Shown: in pieces, positions 48,441 to 62,355 of the stretch
How positions within the stretch are numbered: the stretch's first letter is position 1
Layout: the number at the start of each line of letters is the position of its first letter
Source: Scatophagus argus
Lineage: Eukaryota; Chordata; Actinopteri; Scatophagidae
Assembly (NCBI RefSeq): GCF_020382885.2
Contig: NC_058512.1
Coordinates: forward strand, 11,248,802 to 11,312,801
DNA: 64,000 nucleotides
Direction: 5' to 3'
The notes under the pieces: model-generated
Told to the model about the DNA's origin: nothing
What the model saw: only the letters and a program-made list of their open reading frames with translations
The model's database searches: none
Program-made: the position numbers and the translations under genes

Positions 48441-49555
48441 CCTCTAGCTCTGTGCTCATTTTATGTCTTTCTCTTGTTCAGTGGACATGACCCTGACAAA
48501 TACACAAAGTTCATCATTTTTAGGGCGTGTATTTTGACTGCTATATTTAATACATTGTGTTAAATTTTATTGTTTAGACCGTCCAAAGAAAAGAAATTGC
48601 CAACTATTATGATAACTCATAACGCAAAGTGTCAAACATCTGCTGCTTCCAGCTTCTTATACCAAAGGATTTGATGCTTGTCTTTGTCATTTTTGATAGT
48701 AAATGAGGAGTTCATTGGACTAATATGCAAATATGCCAACACTGATAATAATATTGACTTGTTCGTGCTTAGCCTATAAATCATTGGCTACCTAAATGAA
48801 ACATTATAGCCTGATATTTTAGATAAACTGTGGTATTACAGTAACAAAATCTCAGTAAGAAATGAGCCAAAGCCACAACACATTCAAATCTAATAACAGC
48901 ATCATTTCAGTTTTAAAATGCACATGGATTTCGTTCTATGATCAACTTGCCACATTGTCTGTGCATTAGTCGAGTCTTCCTCTGGCTTTTAACAAAGGTG
49001 ACACTGAGCCTGTGCTTGGAGACACGGACAGGTCGCTGCATCTGCATCTTTTATCAGAGGGCGCTAAATAACAGAACCTTCAGTGACATACAGCATGGCC
49101 TTTCCACATGAGTGACACACTGTGAAAAGCTTCTGTCTCCAGAAGTGTTTCTGTTCATAAATAAAGCAGCAAGTGCTTATGGATCCTAAAGAGCTTCTTG
49201 ATTTTTTTTTGGTGCATGATACGATACTATTGTGTTTCATTTTACCAGAGTCCATGAGCTAAAGCCTTGGTTTTTCAAGAGAAATTTAACAGACCATCTT
49301 GTATCTTAATAATATTAATATAACACTAGTGTGAAGTCTGATGTAAAAAAATAAATAAATAAAAGCTACAATCTCATTTACCTCAACAGATGCCGTAAAT
49401 GTTGAAGCTCATATCTCATAATCATCCTGAAAGCAGATGGACCCTTGCTGTTATCAGGGCGTTGAAGGATGTTTGCTTAGCCTGCTAACTGACATTAAAT
49501 AATCTGGCTGTTAAACACCTGTTCAAAGTCTGTCATTTATATCTTTGTCACCCTG
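48441..49555. other. Intergenic, no gene recognised
   Basis: Nothing beyond short chance frames and AT-rich sequence. Confidence 0.45.
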
Positions 49556-49556
49556 T

Positions 49557-49558
<2 letters not shown>

Positions 49559-49588
<30 letters not shown>

Positions 49589-49636
49589 TGAACACAGAAC
49601 ACAGAACACACACACACACACTCACACTCACACACT
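49559..49636 (+). repeat. (CA)n microsatellite, interrupted
   Basis: A CA run at 49561-49588, then GAACACA units, then CA and CTCACA units. Confidence 0.9.
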
Positions 49637-50305
49637 TTTAAGGATTATTATTTTCCATTAAGAAGAGACCTGGCATCTCTTGGATTTCACACGAATGAAT
49701 CACATTTTAGTTTCATTTTATTATTTCATGCATTTCTCCCTTCCCACCACTAGAGGTAGCTGCAATATCAGAAGCTGAAGATGATTTGCATTTTCTCTTG
49801 AGTGTTAAAGTTTGATGATCAATACCTGAATCAGCACGTCAGCATAGTTAGACTCAGGTTTTCTGACAGCTCCACATTTAATTATGTATAACCAACATTT
49901 ATATAATGTATAACGTTTACAATATTATATAGCCAATCAGGTTGGCTGGTTCACTATATGCTTTCTGAGTCGGCAAAGGAGATCACATAGGTTTTTTGTA
50001 ATGTGATGCTGTATAGCACAGCTCATATTACAAGGTTTTTTTTTTTTTTTTACCTTTTTTGAAAAAAAAAAAAGGTCTAGGAGGTACACCAACAAAGGAG
50101 TCTCATAAATAGTTTTTAAATGGTTGACCACTGCACACATTCTCCTGGACTGGCAACACCTTGCATAGGTAATTCAGTTGTTCTTGGCTTATGTCCTGTC
50201 CAGGCTATAATGAGCTGCTAATTACTAATCAGCAGTTTGTCCAGTCCACACTAAAGCTAAAACAGATGTACCAGCTGGCTCTCAGTGTCAGTACTCTTGT
50301 CCAAG

Positions 50306-50336
<31 letters not shown>

Positions 50337-50400
50337 ATCTATATATATATAGATAGAGAGAGAGTGTGTGTGTGTGTGTGGTTGTGTGTGTTTGTGTGGG
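50306..50400. repeat. Compound microsatellite containing a perfect palindrome
   Basis: C10, (CT)n, ATCT, (AT)n, AGAT, (AG)n and (TG)n follow in order. Bases 50327-50364 form an exact 38-bp palindrome: CT-run plus ATCT and AT core, mirrored by AGAT plus AG-run. Confidence 0.9.
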
Positions 50401-51451
50401 ATAGCAGCAATGGGGCTTAACATGTCACTGTAAATCATGGGTTGGAGGTGCTCCTTTGCAGAGACAATCTCTTGTAGTGTCATTTCGAGCTAGCTTGGTC
50501 AGCAGACTGGTGTCTACCGTCCTGCAATGGATAGACAACACTGAGAGGAATGAACCTGAAATCAAAAGCTTATTTACTCCCAGGGAATAATGATGAACTA
50601 ATCCACGGCCTCTACATTTCCTCAGTTTAGTAACTTGAGTATGATTTTGATTTTGAAACACAGATAAGATTTCTACATATCAGACCAGCATACTTTACCT
50701 GATGGATCTATGAATTATTTATACTTAAAAAAATTACTTAATTCTTTGTAACACGGTAAACTATTATATACTCTATATGATTACAGTTATCAAGTATTGA
50801 TTATTTATACAAGTTATATATGCTTTCATTTTGGACATATATGTTTAAAATATCCTTAAAATACATATTTGCCTGCAGGTACAGTTATAGTAACATGTAG
50901 TTTGTTATTATGTACTGTGAACCAAGGGTTTATACTGCTTATAAATACTATTTACAAGCGGGTTTAAATGAAACCTCTCCATGAAACGAAAGAAGAAAAC
51001 CAGATGATTTTATTAACAACAGCCATCAGTGGTCCCAGAGGGAATCTAAGCTTGTGCCTGGCAGTTTTGATGCTATGATCTAACTGTTTTCAATGTAGAT
51101 CAATAATGCATGCTTGCTGGCAGTGCTTAGCAGTGATATTCTGGACTGGCACATCCACGAGTAGGCAGGCAGGTAGCTGGGGAGCAATTCTGCTACATGG
51201 CTGAGGAGGAGTTCTCAGTGAAGCAGCAGTAGGACATCAGTGGGGCAAAGTCCAGCAGCAATTTGTGTCAGGTCTCCTCTCTGGGAAGTCCTGTCAAAGC
51301 AGATGACTGTAATTAGAATACATGGATATGGTACGACTATCACCTGGTATTAAAATATTGTGTACTAGATGATTTATGGGATATCAGATTGGATTCAAGT
51401 ATTTTCAGAGTTGGTATACACTTTTCAAAAATGAGATCCTAATGCTGAGTT

Positions 51452-51482
<31 letters not shown>

Positions 51483-52760
51483 TACACACACACACACAAA
51501 GCAGGCATACATAATTTAATATATCCACACCTCTGCTGCCACTGCTCCTAGCACCTGCACCTCTGTGCTGCCTTCTGACTATTTTTAAATGAAAAATTTC
51601 ATTAGTTATTAAAATACCATCGCAAGACATATGTGGTGATTTTGACCATGGCGGGAGCTAACTGTGGAGTGAATGTAAGCACCTTCAACATGAACCACAT
51701 AATTAACCAGGCAGGCAAGGGTAGAGGTTTATGCTCAGTGCAATCCAGTTTAATTGCGTTTTCACTTTCACGATTAAAAGCTGGATCTGATATAATCATG
51801 TGATGCTCAGTGGGTAGAGTATACGGCTCTAACACTGCCGTGCTGATTCGCAGTGGGCCAGTCCAACAGCAATACCTCCATAAAGGCTTTCCCATAAATA
51901 GTAAAGTCCATGCTCATAAATCCTAGATGTTCAGAGTATTCCAGACCCATTTGTGATAAGTTGGCGTAATATATGATTATGTTTTACTGATTTTATCTCT
52001 TTCTGCCTCAGTTATTGACTCCCTATATTTCCCAAAATGGCCTCCTGCATCTCACAGAGAACTCGCCCAGACAAGGAACAATAGTTTCCAGCTGAGATAA
52101 AACAAATCCTCCCCCTAAACACAATCTTTAACATCCACAGTACATTATGGAAGGAAAATCAAATGCATCTGTTTATTTTATGATGGATTTCTCTCTGTTT
52201 GATCATTAAATGTCAGTAAAGAAACAAGAAAAACAAAGTTATTGATCTTGAGAAAGACATATAACAAAAAAACAGTTAAATACAGTTTGCCAGATAATAC
52301 TCAAGAATAAATGAATCAATTTAATGTTCTTTAACCAGACAATAACAGAATACTGAAATATAACTTGCAATTGGTGCGCTCAATTGACATGCTAATTCAG
52401 TTGCACCACTCCTGTTTTAACAGAGTTATCGGTCACTTTAGAGCTCACTAACTGACTATAAATTATTCTTAAATATAGAAATTAATTGTTAATCAGTTTT
52501 TACCAGTTGCCATTAATAAAGTTGATACCGTTTCATACGAGGAGAATCAAGAAATGCTTCGTGGGGTGAGTGTGGGAAGGAGGCAGGAGGGAGAGGTGTC
52601 TCTTGAGCAAGTTTCTAGAGATCATTAGTTTCAACCCATCCACACTTACACATTTGGCACAGTAAATTCTCTAATTAGTTTGGTCGTGTTACAAGTTTGG
52701 AGGCAGTAATCACTTAACAAAACCATTAGAGCTCAATTTGACTGCTTTCAAACACTCTGT
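50401..52760. other. Intergenic, no gene recognised
   Basis: No exon supported. A (CT)n/(CA)n microsatellite lies at 51454-51500. Confidence 0.45.
51454..51500 (+). repeat. (CT)n(CA)n microsatellite
   Basis: CT run followed by CA run with a CATA interruption. Confidence 0.9.
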
Positions 52761-52765
52761 TACCA

Positions 52766-53130
52766 GTGTTGGGCAAGTTCCTTATATATTTATTTATTTT
52801 AGATGACTTTTTTATGCATTACTAGAAGTAAATAGACTTTTCAAATGCTTCACCTCCTTGTACATGTAAAAAAACTCAACAAGACAGGTTTAACAGCAGC
52901 GATAGATTTTGGAGGCCCTTACTGATCAACAAGAGCCAGCTTAACATTAGCCCTGGTGACAACACACAGCTTTCCTACACTGAACAAAGTCTGCTGATTC
53001 CCAGTTTACCAGTGGCTGATGTTAGAAAGCCAGCTAAAAGGACATGTAGAGATTCTAGGGATTTGAAACAACTGAATTTCGATCTGTAATCCCTTATGTA
53101 ACTCGTTAGTGAAAAAGTAAACAAGTTAAT
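52766..53130. mobile_element. Possible non-autonomous DNA transposon
   Basis: Begins CCAGTGTTGGGCAAGTTCC and ends near TAATCCCTTATGTAACTCGTTAGTG. These two ends resemble the GTTGGGNAAGTTAC-type and GTAATCCCTTAC...TAACTCGTTA-type termini of abundant fish DNA-transposon derivatives. No coding content. The ends are decayed and no target-site duplication was verified. Confidence 0.35.
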
Positions 53131-56100
53131 GGCCAAAGCTGTCAGTTCCCGTATTTAAGTGAACGAAAGTGAAAGAATTTCCAATCTCTATGGAAATTCC
53201 CTGTTGTCGTTCAGTACTTAAAACATTTCCAGTAGCTGCCCTGTGCCCTGCTGACCAGTCATCAAACTGAATGTTGCCTGAAAGAAGGGTATTACAAGTT
53301 TGATAGAAAAATTGATATAATCTCCATTCTCCACTTTATGATATGTTGGACAATCATGGGCATGCTGCAATTCATCACACACCCCATTATCACTTGATGG
53401 CATATATTAAACAGAACTTTTTGATTGCCATGAATACTTAACAGATTTACCCTTGGGAGTCCTTCAGTGGAGCACAACACTGCTTATTAACTTCTCTGTC
53501 ACTCTTGTACTTTTGCGTTTTGCAGATTTAATTGTGTGCACGGTGGGGCACAAAATCACTGACACGCAGGAAATCGAGGTTGTATGAACACACAAGCAGA
53601 CGCACGCATGTTAGTGTTTAAGTTCTTGTTCTGAACACATAAAATAAATACATTAATTAAAATGTGAGTGACTCTAGTTTAACCTCAACACCAGTCTCTC
53701 GTTCCTTCAGACCAGCTCCATCGCCTTATTTTACATTGCTAACCACAGCTGTGGAACTCCTCTCTTCCTTTTCTAGCCCTAATCTTGAAGAACTCTTCAT
53801 GCTGAAAATAAAGTTGTGCTGCTCATTCACCCAAGATAGATTTTGTTGCTGAGTTTTATTTAGACTACGAAGCTCAGTCACTTTAAAATGGGAAATCTAG
53901 GATCCTACTTATTAAATCGCCTTATTTAACATCAAGTATGACAGCAGCCTAGACTGATCTGCAGCCCCAAAATATGCACAACGAAGTCCAAGGTATTTTC
54001 ATTACTCATTTCCTGTTACAGATGGATACAGTTTGGATTACAAAAGCAAGGTCGTGATGTCTCAGATGTATCAGAATGTGATGTAAATGTCAAATCTGGT
54101 TAGTTAGTCAGATCTTCCCTTTGATGCTGTGCACTGAAAAATAAAATGTTATATTGTCATATACAGGACTTGTATTACTGCCTCTATTATCACTAATCCA
54201 ATAAAAATTCTCAGGTGTTGGTGGCATATCAGCACAGAGAGTCATGCTTTCTTGCTTCGGCTTTGTCAGAAAAAGCCCTTTTTACATGCAACGTTTTCTC
54301 TCAGGCAATCTGGCTCCCCCCAGTTTCATTACCTTTTATAACAACCTGCCAGTGCCATTTATGTAAATGGTTCATGATTTCATCTTTAACAGAAAAACAG
54401 CAGAGTTTTTTGTGCTTTCATTTTAGTTTCAGAGGAACAATGAAGGGACACTCTAGAATAGTTTTTCCTTCCCTTCCCTTTTCCCCATCTGAGCTCACCA
54501 TGAATAGATGCCATAATTTATCAGAATGGATCGTAGTTGAAGGCTTCAAATGACGAATAGCAGCAGAACAGAACCTGGAGGAGGAGGATTATAAAGGGAA
54601 TGAGAAGGAATGACCCACCCTGAATTATTTTACATCACAGGGCTACAAATGTCAGAATAGGCCTCCCTCTTTCTCTTTTGTCGTTCCTAGTTTGTTTGAA
54701 TCACACACAATACAAAATCATTACATCTTGATAGTTGGGGACATCAATGAGAAAAAGTGTGAAAAAGAAGAAAGTAAAGAAAACAGCCATTGGGAGAGCA
54801 ATTTAAATGCTGTTTTGGGAGGTTTATTTTATTGCATTTTCTTGGTCTGATGTTACTGTTCCTAAATATTATGTCCTCTATCCTACACCAGCTGTACTCA
54901 TCACCTGCTTTTGTTTATTTTAAACCAAGACACTTGACTTTTGTGTGTGTGTGTGTGTTTATATTTGTTGCAAGGCCCACTTTTCACAGACTTTTAACAG
55001 GAAATGAACTGGGTAGCGAAAGATTCAAAGTCTGAACATGGACAGCGGCGAGTATTGCAAAACAAAAAAAACTAGCAAAGAACAGCAGTTCTGAAGCTCC
55101 TTTTGCAGAAAAAGATTATTCACAAATCAATTATACATGGACAGATTTGAGCTCTAAATCAGCGTGACAGACTAACATACTCTGGAGACTCAAACTTCTA
55201 TCTGATGAAACCTTAGATGACACCCTGGCCTTAAATCTCATAATTATAAAGAAACTGTCATAATGGACAACAGTTGCTGCTGCCTGTCTACCAAATGGGC
55301 AGCCTCCTCACCCTGTATGTCTAGTCATTCAGCATGACAGATCCCTTTTCTTTTAGTTGCTCTAGGGGAAACTGCAGGCTTTAAGCACCATTTCTCATTT
55401 TCAGCTGAGGCAAATGATTACAGTAAGCCATGAACTGTAGCTCAAGGCTCTTCGGGTATTCAAGTCTGACTGACACTGACAAGGTAGGTCTGCAGCAGAT
55501 GAACCTCGTCGACTCCTGGAAGCATCACTGATCACAGCCATGACGGAACTGAAAAGGGAGTAAAAAAAATACTGGAAATATAAAATGGAGGGGACTTTAA
55601 AATATACAGGGTCACGTTTACTATTTGTTGGAAGTTCAATGAAAAAAAATACCAAATCATATGGAAATGAATGTTTTCATTTGATATTGGCTGCTCACAG
55701 GAATAAAATCAGTTCAAAGTGGCACAGGGAAGATTTCCTTCCCAAGTCTCAATGGAGAGATGATTTGAACTATAGATGGCAGTCTTGTGTGATGACTCTG
55801 TCCTCCTGATGTCAAAAACAATTCCATTTTCAGCAAGAAAGTCTGGTAAAGCTAAAGTTTAACCAACACTAATTACTGTAATTGCAATTGTTTACTTTCA
55901 TTATGTGATGCTGATTGAAAGTGAGGTTGCTTCCCTTTGAAACCTCACAAGGCTTTCATTTTCTTTTCTTTCTGTGGAATGTTAAACATGCTGGATCAGT
56001 TCAGTCTCAGCACAGTCTGGTGTGTCAGCCTTGTCTCAGATCACAGTCAGAGGTAACCTTCGCACAAAAGAACACCCAGAGTGATACTCTGAAGACCTGG

Positions 56101-56755
56101 GAGTGGATGAGGAGATGATTTTGGCTTTCACCTCTTGGCGCAGATTATGCTGTGATGTTGCTTCCTGTTTCTAATCTGTGTCTAGACATTATTCACTGAT
56201 CTGTATGACCACTGATCACAGATTGTACTGTGTATGTACATAATTGTAGGTAATTGTGATTTGGTTTCCACACCAAATGTCATGGCAGCCCATCCAATAG
56301 TTGAATGTTGGACATTTCAACATCTCAGTGTTTCAAAATGACCTGAAGGATACAGTGTTTTTGTCATTTCTGTTCTACGATTACCTGTCAGTTATTGGCT
56401 GACTTGTTCTGTCTGTGCTGCTCCCAAAGATAAGTATGCAATGAACATATATAGGTGTATAGGTGCAGGAAAATTAAATTATCAATCCAGCTTAAAGTTT
56501 TATTATGTTACTTTTGAGAAAAAAGGACTAAAGACTAAAGTTTTAAACTGACAGGTGATTTTGTTAATCATATTCGACTTTTGTGTCAGCCTTCATTCCC
56601 CCACTTGTCTGATTAATTCATTTTGCTATAGGCAAAATGACAGAGCCAAAGGTGGACAGAATCAGAAAATGGACAAAGGGAATTAGTTTCATTTAGAAAA
56701 GGACAGAGGGTTGAGACGAGGAAGCTGTATTTCACCAAATTAAAACAACAGAGCT
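53131..56755. other. Intergenic, no gene recognised
   Basis: No exon could be supported. The GC-richer patch at 55490-55560 carries a plausible splice-site pair on the minus strand, but the intervening peptide is not recognisable. Confidence 0.4.
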
Positions 56756-56759
56756 GAAG

Positions 56760-58472
56760 ATGGGAGGACATAAAGTGAGACTCTCTGCCACTTGTGGCAG
56801 TGTGTACACCTCCCTGGTCTTGTGCTTATCTTTCCTCAGTGCACACGTCCTCTTGATAAATGCTAAGGGCAGGAAGAAGTGTAAGTGAACATGAAACAGG
56901 AAAAACAGTAATAGTAGTCATTTGTATTCTACTCTTTCATCTATTAAAAAAGCTTTACTTTTGGTATGTGAAGGAGCATACTGGAACCACTGCATTGACA
57001 CTCTAGAGAAAGGTTTGGCAAGCATGAAGAATAATAGCATTTAAAAAATATTAGCCTCTGAGGCCTTTGGAACAGGACAAAAGCCGAGGAAGTAAACATG
57101 GGAATACAGATATTAGGCACCGGTGATCTGTTTTATTTATGAGAGCTTAAACTTAGGTTTTAAACTACTGGAAGAATCGATAACTAAGGAGTAACTTGAA
57201 CAGTCCGTCTCCCTTAACAGACAGAGCCATACCACTGTCCATGCCAAATGGCCTGAGGTTGTTTACCAGGCTAAGGGCAGAGGTAAATGTGTGTAAGATG
57301 CCAATTAAGTAATGTAGCTTACTCTAAACTAAAACAGTAAGTAAACGATGTGAACGACGACTCTTTGGCTGCTGACCACATTCTAATCCGTAACAATGAC
57401 CCCATCCCATTAACCAGTTGGAAAGATGTTTTAACTTAGCTTTGAATCCATTTATGTTCTGGATCATCATGCTAATTTTGTTTTGTGTATGTGTCTTGTG
57501 TATTGGGGATTTAATATCCAGAAAAAATGCCTAAAGGCAAGGGCAAGTCAATCCATGGGAAAATCAAAGTTAAAAGGCAGGTGCTGAAGGCTTTTTCGGC
57601 ACATATGAACTACACAAGCTTTTTACATTCACACTTTATATAACAAATTTTGATGTTTATAGGATTTATCCAAGTACTGGTTCCTTGTTTTATCATCTAC
57701 AGTATTTCAAGCAGAATAAGATTGTCCAGACTGTGATCAAGGTTAAAAAACAACTGTGTGAGCCACACATTGACCATAAACCATCCGAAAAACAAGTCAC
57801 CGGTCATCACAGGTGAATGAAAATGATGCCAGAAGCTAAGATTAAAGACTTAAACTATTTTTAAACATGCAGTTAACTGCTAATGAGGCCTTTATTGTGC
57901 ATTTAATTTACATGTCTATTCCTTAAAGTCTACAAAGATATAATTTGAGTAGGGAGCAGATGTCACATCCTTCAGCTGACTGAAAAACTGAAAGATTCTG
58001 CAAAACGCTTTTATTACAAACTGACAAAACCTGCAGAGCAGAACCAAAACTGATGAAGCTGCTAGCAATATTTTTGTTCAAAATGTTCTCATTTCAATCC
58101 ATTTGTATTTGACCTCCAAATGTTAACTGTAATTCACACTTTGAGCAAACACTGCAAATTAATTCACATAAAAAGTAATGCTTATTCCAGTGCTTCCATG
58201 GAAACGCTCCTTCATTGTGTTCTCCCTCCATGTGGGGTATTAGGGTCCACATACGCCAGATTTCAGGTGGAATAAAAAGCCTTTGTTTTGATTTTTTTAA
58301 GTGACAAGTCCTTGAACATGTTAACAGTTCAGTTTGCCTGTAGTCTGCCTCTCTGAATCAGATGACAGAATTCAAATAAAGAAGTAAAGGAAAGAGTCTT
58401 TCTTTTTCCAGGAAGCGTGTGAATGCACAATGGAAGTTTAGCCATGTGACACAAGCACAGAAACTGATGTAA
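56760..58472 (+). CDS. Candidate small secreted-protein gene, possibly broken
   Basis: Four putative exons: 56760-56880, 57522-57580, 57703-57812 and 58412-58472. The first reads MGGHKVRLSATCG... with a hydrophobic core (SLVLCLSFLSAHVLL) like a signal peptide, then AKGRKK and a strong GTAAGT donor. The second reads KMPKGKGKSIHGKIKVKRQ, the third YFKQNKIVQTVIKVKKQLCE..., and the fourth KRVNAQWKFSHVTQAQKLM then stop. Junctions 2-3 (phase 0) and 3-4 (phase 2) are consistent, with good acceptors. At junction 1-2, exon 1 leaves a single T and exon 2 begins AA, making TAA. So either an exon is missed between them, exon 1 belongs elsewhere, or the gene is dead. AATAAA follows at 58907-58912. I do not recognise the family. 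Basic, few cysteines, about 115 aa if intact. Confidence 0.25.
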
Positions 58473-58829
58473 ATGAGTCAGCCATTCTGCCCTTAGGTGC
58501 CAGTATAAATCACATCACAAATGTAAGACTAATGATTTAACTGTCAAGTATAAATTCATGCATAGAAAGGGTTTGAGCACTATAGATACGGCAGACATCA
58601 CCTGTCAAACTTGAGTATTAGAATATTTGAGTATTTGAGTGACAGCTCTCAGTTTTTATTTTATTTTTTATGCAGAATTATTTGCAGCATTTGTTTGTTA
58701 AACTTATTGAAAACTATATCTAAATATATCTGCTAAAGCCTTTAAAGGATTCAAAGTTCAAAAAGCATATTCTGTACCGTATTTGGATTTGATCAAGTCC
58801 CTTAAGAACAACACACAGATTTTCTTTCT

Positions 58830-58851
58830 TTCTTTTTTTTTTTTTTTTTTT
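58830..58851 (+). repeat. T-rich homopolymer
   Basis: TTTC units leading into about 19 consecutive T. Confidence 0.85.
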
Positions 58852-58914
58852 GTATTTTCTGATCTGATGCTTGAATCAATGGGAAGATATCATCTGTCAT
58901 GGTCTAAATAAAAC

Positions 58915-61280
58915 TTTTCTGATCTTTCACTGCTTTGATCAAGGTTTTGGGTTTAGGGGTTAGGAAAGGCTCTGGGTTTGGGACAAGGTGACAACTTTGT
59001 TTAGTTTATGGGATCTTTAGTAAGTGGTAAAATGGTTGACCAGTTAACACGTGGCTGAATAACATCATAGTGCAACCTTTGCTCTTGACAGACACGAATC
59101 TACTAGAATGAAATTAATTTGTGCATGTCAAAACTGCAGCATTAGTGGCGTGAAAAGGACAGATAACTGCAAGCCCAACATGATATGTTTGCCCTTGGAG
59201 AGCTCCTGCTTTTTTACCATGCTACTTTGTAACCTATATGGCTGCTTGACACATGTACTTTTGCCCATGTGAGTCTGCTTGCCCAGAAATTGTTCCACGT
59301 TGTCCCTGAGTGAAAGAAAATGGGCACCAACGTAACCAACAGCGTCTGAGCGGAGGGAGGCAGACGAGGGGTCACACAAGGAGAGAAAGAAGCAGAGGCT
59401 ATTATTGGATCACTGAAGGGAGACGTCAGTCAGTTTATCTAAGGATTATACAGTATGCCTGAGTACACACATGCACATGTACAGTCGCAGCAGCCTACAC
59501 ACACACACACACACACACACCGTATCACTCAAGAGGATAGATCCTGACAAGCATATCTTTAGCCTCTTAACTCTCCAGAAATCTGCTAATAAGTGGAAAT
59601 GAAGACTTGATTAGAAAATAACTAAGCCAACCTTGTTCAAATTGTATGACACGCTTGAGATTTCTAAAGGGAGAATTAGAAATTTCCTGAAGCTTGGGAG
59701 TTTTGTTCTACATTGTGTGACCAGATAGTTGCACATAATGCTGCTGCAGCAGCAGCAGAAGCAGCCTGTGTGGCGTGCCAGGGCTTCTTTGTTGAGCCAA
59801 ATGTGCCCTGTCCAATCCAGGCGAAGAGGATCTCCTCCTTTGTCTCACCCGCTCCACGAATAAACAAAAGGTTGTTGTTGCATATCATGGAGGGGACATA
59901 ACATAACATAACATCTACAACAAGCATAACTGTCTGGCATTCACTTCTTGTAGCTACAACAGCTGTTTTTTAATTAGCTCTGTTCCGACTCTGAGGCTTT
60001 GTCAGAATACAGGAGAACCCTGCTACAAGGTGATTGGAAGGTAGAAATGTTGAACTTTTGCTGGTTCCAGTATCTTGCACGTGTTCCAAAATCTGATGCT
60101 TTTCTCCATTGTATTTTATGATGAAATGATTACCTTTGGCAATTTCAAGGCATGGCCTTGGGTTCTGAGAAGTTGTGATGGTCATTTTTCACAGGTAATT
60201 TTATGGACTAAACAATTACTATAAAGGCCAATTTAGAACAATAGTCACCAAATGAAAGCAATCATTAACAAATATCATAATTTCTCCAAAGAGGCACTTT
60301 ATGTTCCTAACTCTCCTCTATTATTTCTATCCAATCTTCATTCGATTAATCTCCCCATGAGCAGAAGAAGAAGAGAGAATAAAATGGATAGGACTGGTCA
60401 CACCTCTGCCAAAACACACACAAACATCTGTAGCTCTGTTTGAAGTGGAACAGTCTCTATTTAAAGCGTTCTCCTCGTCTGGCTAACTTTCTTTGAAAAT
60501 GAGTTGAACAGGCTTCTAAAAATCTTTAACCTTTAAATGATTGGAGTCAGTACCCCGAGAAAATTCTTTTTATTGGCTTAATGTTGAACTCGTTGGCCAG
60601 CGGAGGCATGAGGCCTGAGGTTAGCGAGGAGACACAGAGGGCTAAGGAGAAATCAATAAGGCTGCCATCACCTCCCACAAGTGCTCAGCATTTAATAATG
60701 AATTTAAAGGGGGCAGAGGGGTTTGTCACAGCAGACACAACTGAACACACACGCATACATGCTAGAAATCCAAGTGACCATTTAGACTTCAAAGATTTGT
60801 GTGATCAGTATTTTGTTCCATTTTTAAATATTCTCTAACATTCATATTTTTTTCCTTATTACATCTTCAACTTTTAACTTACTTACTCTTTACCTGAGAG
60901 TCGGCTCTGACACTGCCTGCAGCGATGGCCCCCAAAATACAACCACAGCAGGAGAGAGTGAAATCAATCATCTCATGTGGAACACAGGAAGAATAATCTA
61001 ACTGGATTCTGGAAAATGAAAGATCAGAGGACAGTCCTGCAGATATAAAATGCCCAGTAAAGCCGTTTAGCATAGCAAATGTGTCAGTCCAAGTATAAGA
61101 GGGAAAAAATGTAAGGTGGATGACAGAAACAAGCAGCGATACCTGTAGATGTAAACTGAAATGGTGGTTGTGTGTTGCTTGGACTTTGCTGACTCTTCCC
61201 TGCAGCTCTGATTGTCAGCTGATCAAAGGGCAGCTGAGCCTCCATTAGATTCTTAATGTTGACTGATAATGACGCTTGTT
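58915..61280. other. Intergenic, no gene recognised
   Basis: Only short chance frames. Contains a (CA)n microsatellite at 59497-59520 and four ACATA units near 59896-59915. Confidence 0.45.
59497..59520 (+). repeat. (CA)n microsatellite
   Basis: Twelve CA dinucleotides. Confidence 0.9.
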
Positions 61281-61282
61281 GT

Positions 61283-61380
61283 TAGGGCTGGGCAATACGG
61301 TCGAAACTGATGTCATAATAACGTTGTAAACAGAATTTTATAAAATGAAACAGTATGATAATATCACCACAATACAATTC
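61283..61380 (+). repeat. Dispersed repeat fragment, GGGCTGGGCAATA type
   Basis: Opens TTAGGGCTGGGCAATACGGTCG, a head typical of fish hAT-like non-autonomous repeats. It ends in a 53-bp segment (61328-61380) nearly identical to 62730-62782. A relative of the head, AGGGTTGGACGATATGG, occurs at 33361. Confidence 0.5.
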
Positions 61381-61759
61381 CACTGAGATCTGGTTGACAG
61401 TAATATTAAATTAATGCTCAACCCTTTTTGTTACTGTGTGTTTGAACAGATTGCAGTGTGAATTTTAGGAGTGGAATGGTTGCATTCAAGTCAACGCAAA
61501 GATGCAATAAGATGCAAATTTCCACAGGTGGCACATTGTGGAAACGAGATTTGAAAATGTTTAAACTTTAGAGAAACGCTGTCATAAATGTGTGCAGATG
61601 AGAGGAAATAGGTGATAGACTGGAACTAAATAACAGAAAGAAGTGGAGGTGAACACTCACGTAGTAATGCTGTAATACGCTGCCTTGGTAGTTTGCTTAC
61701 AGTTAACGTCAGTGCAGCTGGCAAACAGCAATGTATTTATGTCAGTAACTGCACTACTC

Positions 61760-61762
61760 TCA

Positions 61763-61789
<27 letters not shown>
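61760..61789 (+). repeat. (CA)n microsatellite
   Basis: About 14 CA dinucleotides. Confidence 0.9.
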
Positions 61790-61793
<4 letters not shown>

Positions 61794-62355
61794 GTTCACA
61801 CACCAGTAGCAGATTGTGAATTATAGGACTTCTGTGAGCTGTTGAGAACTGGACAGATTCCTGGGCGTTTTCTGGTACTGACTGGACTCCTCGATCATCC
61901 TAAATCCAAACATTAAAAAGCCTCCACTAGTTGAGAAGAATCTGTGGTGAAGCTGATGTCCCCAAACAGATGGACAGATACACTTCAGGGACTGCACAGA
62001 AAGAAGCTGGGTATCCAGAATTGTGTGTGTGAAACCATTTTAACATAGATTACAATTACTGATAAGCCTTTCTTAAGCATTCTGAATAACTAAGAAGAAA
62101 TATTTTAAGGAAGACTGTGCACTGATTGCCGACTGCTTTGCCTCATATTTTGGATTTCCGTTGCCAATAGAAGAATTGTCACATACATTTTGTTTATGCA
62201 GTCTCACACTGCTGCACCACACCAGTCAGCATCAGAATACATAAAACCATAGTCAACACAGTGCACATTTGAATTCAGCTCTTGCTGTTAGGCATGGTGA
62301 AAGTTTTTCGACTGAGGAATGTCATTTTCCTGCAGTTTGGTGGTTTATGAGAGTA

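Noticed and set aside
55490..55560. Minus-strand exon-like segment reading MAVISDASRSRRG
   Set aside because: Has an AG and a GT at plausible places, but no neighbouring exon of matching phase and no recognisable family.
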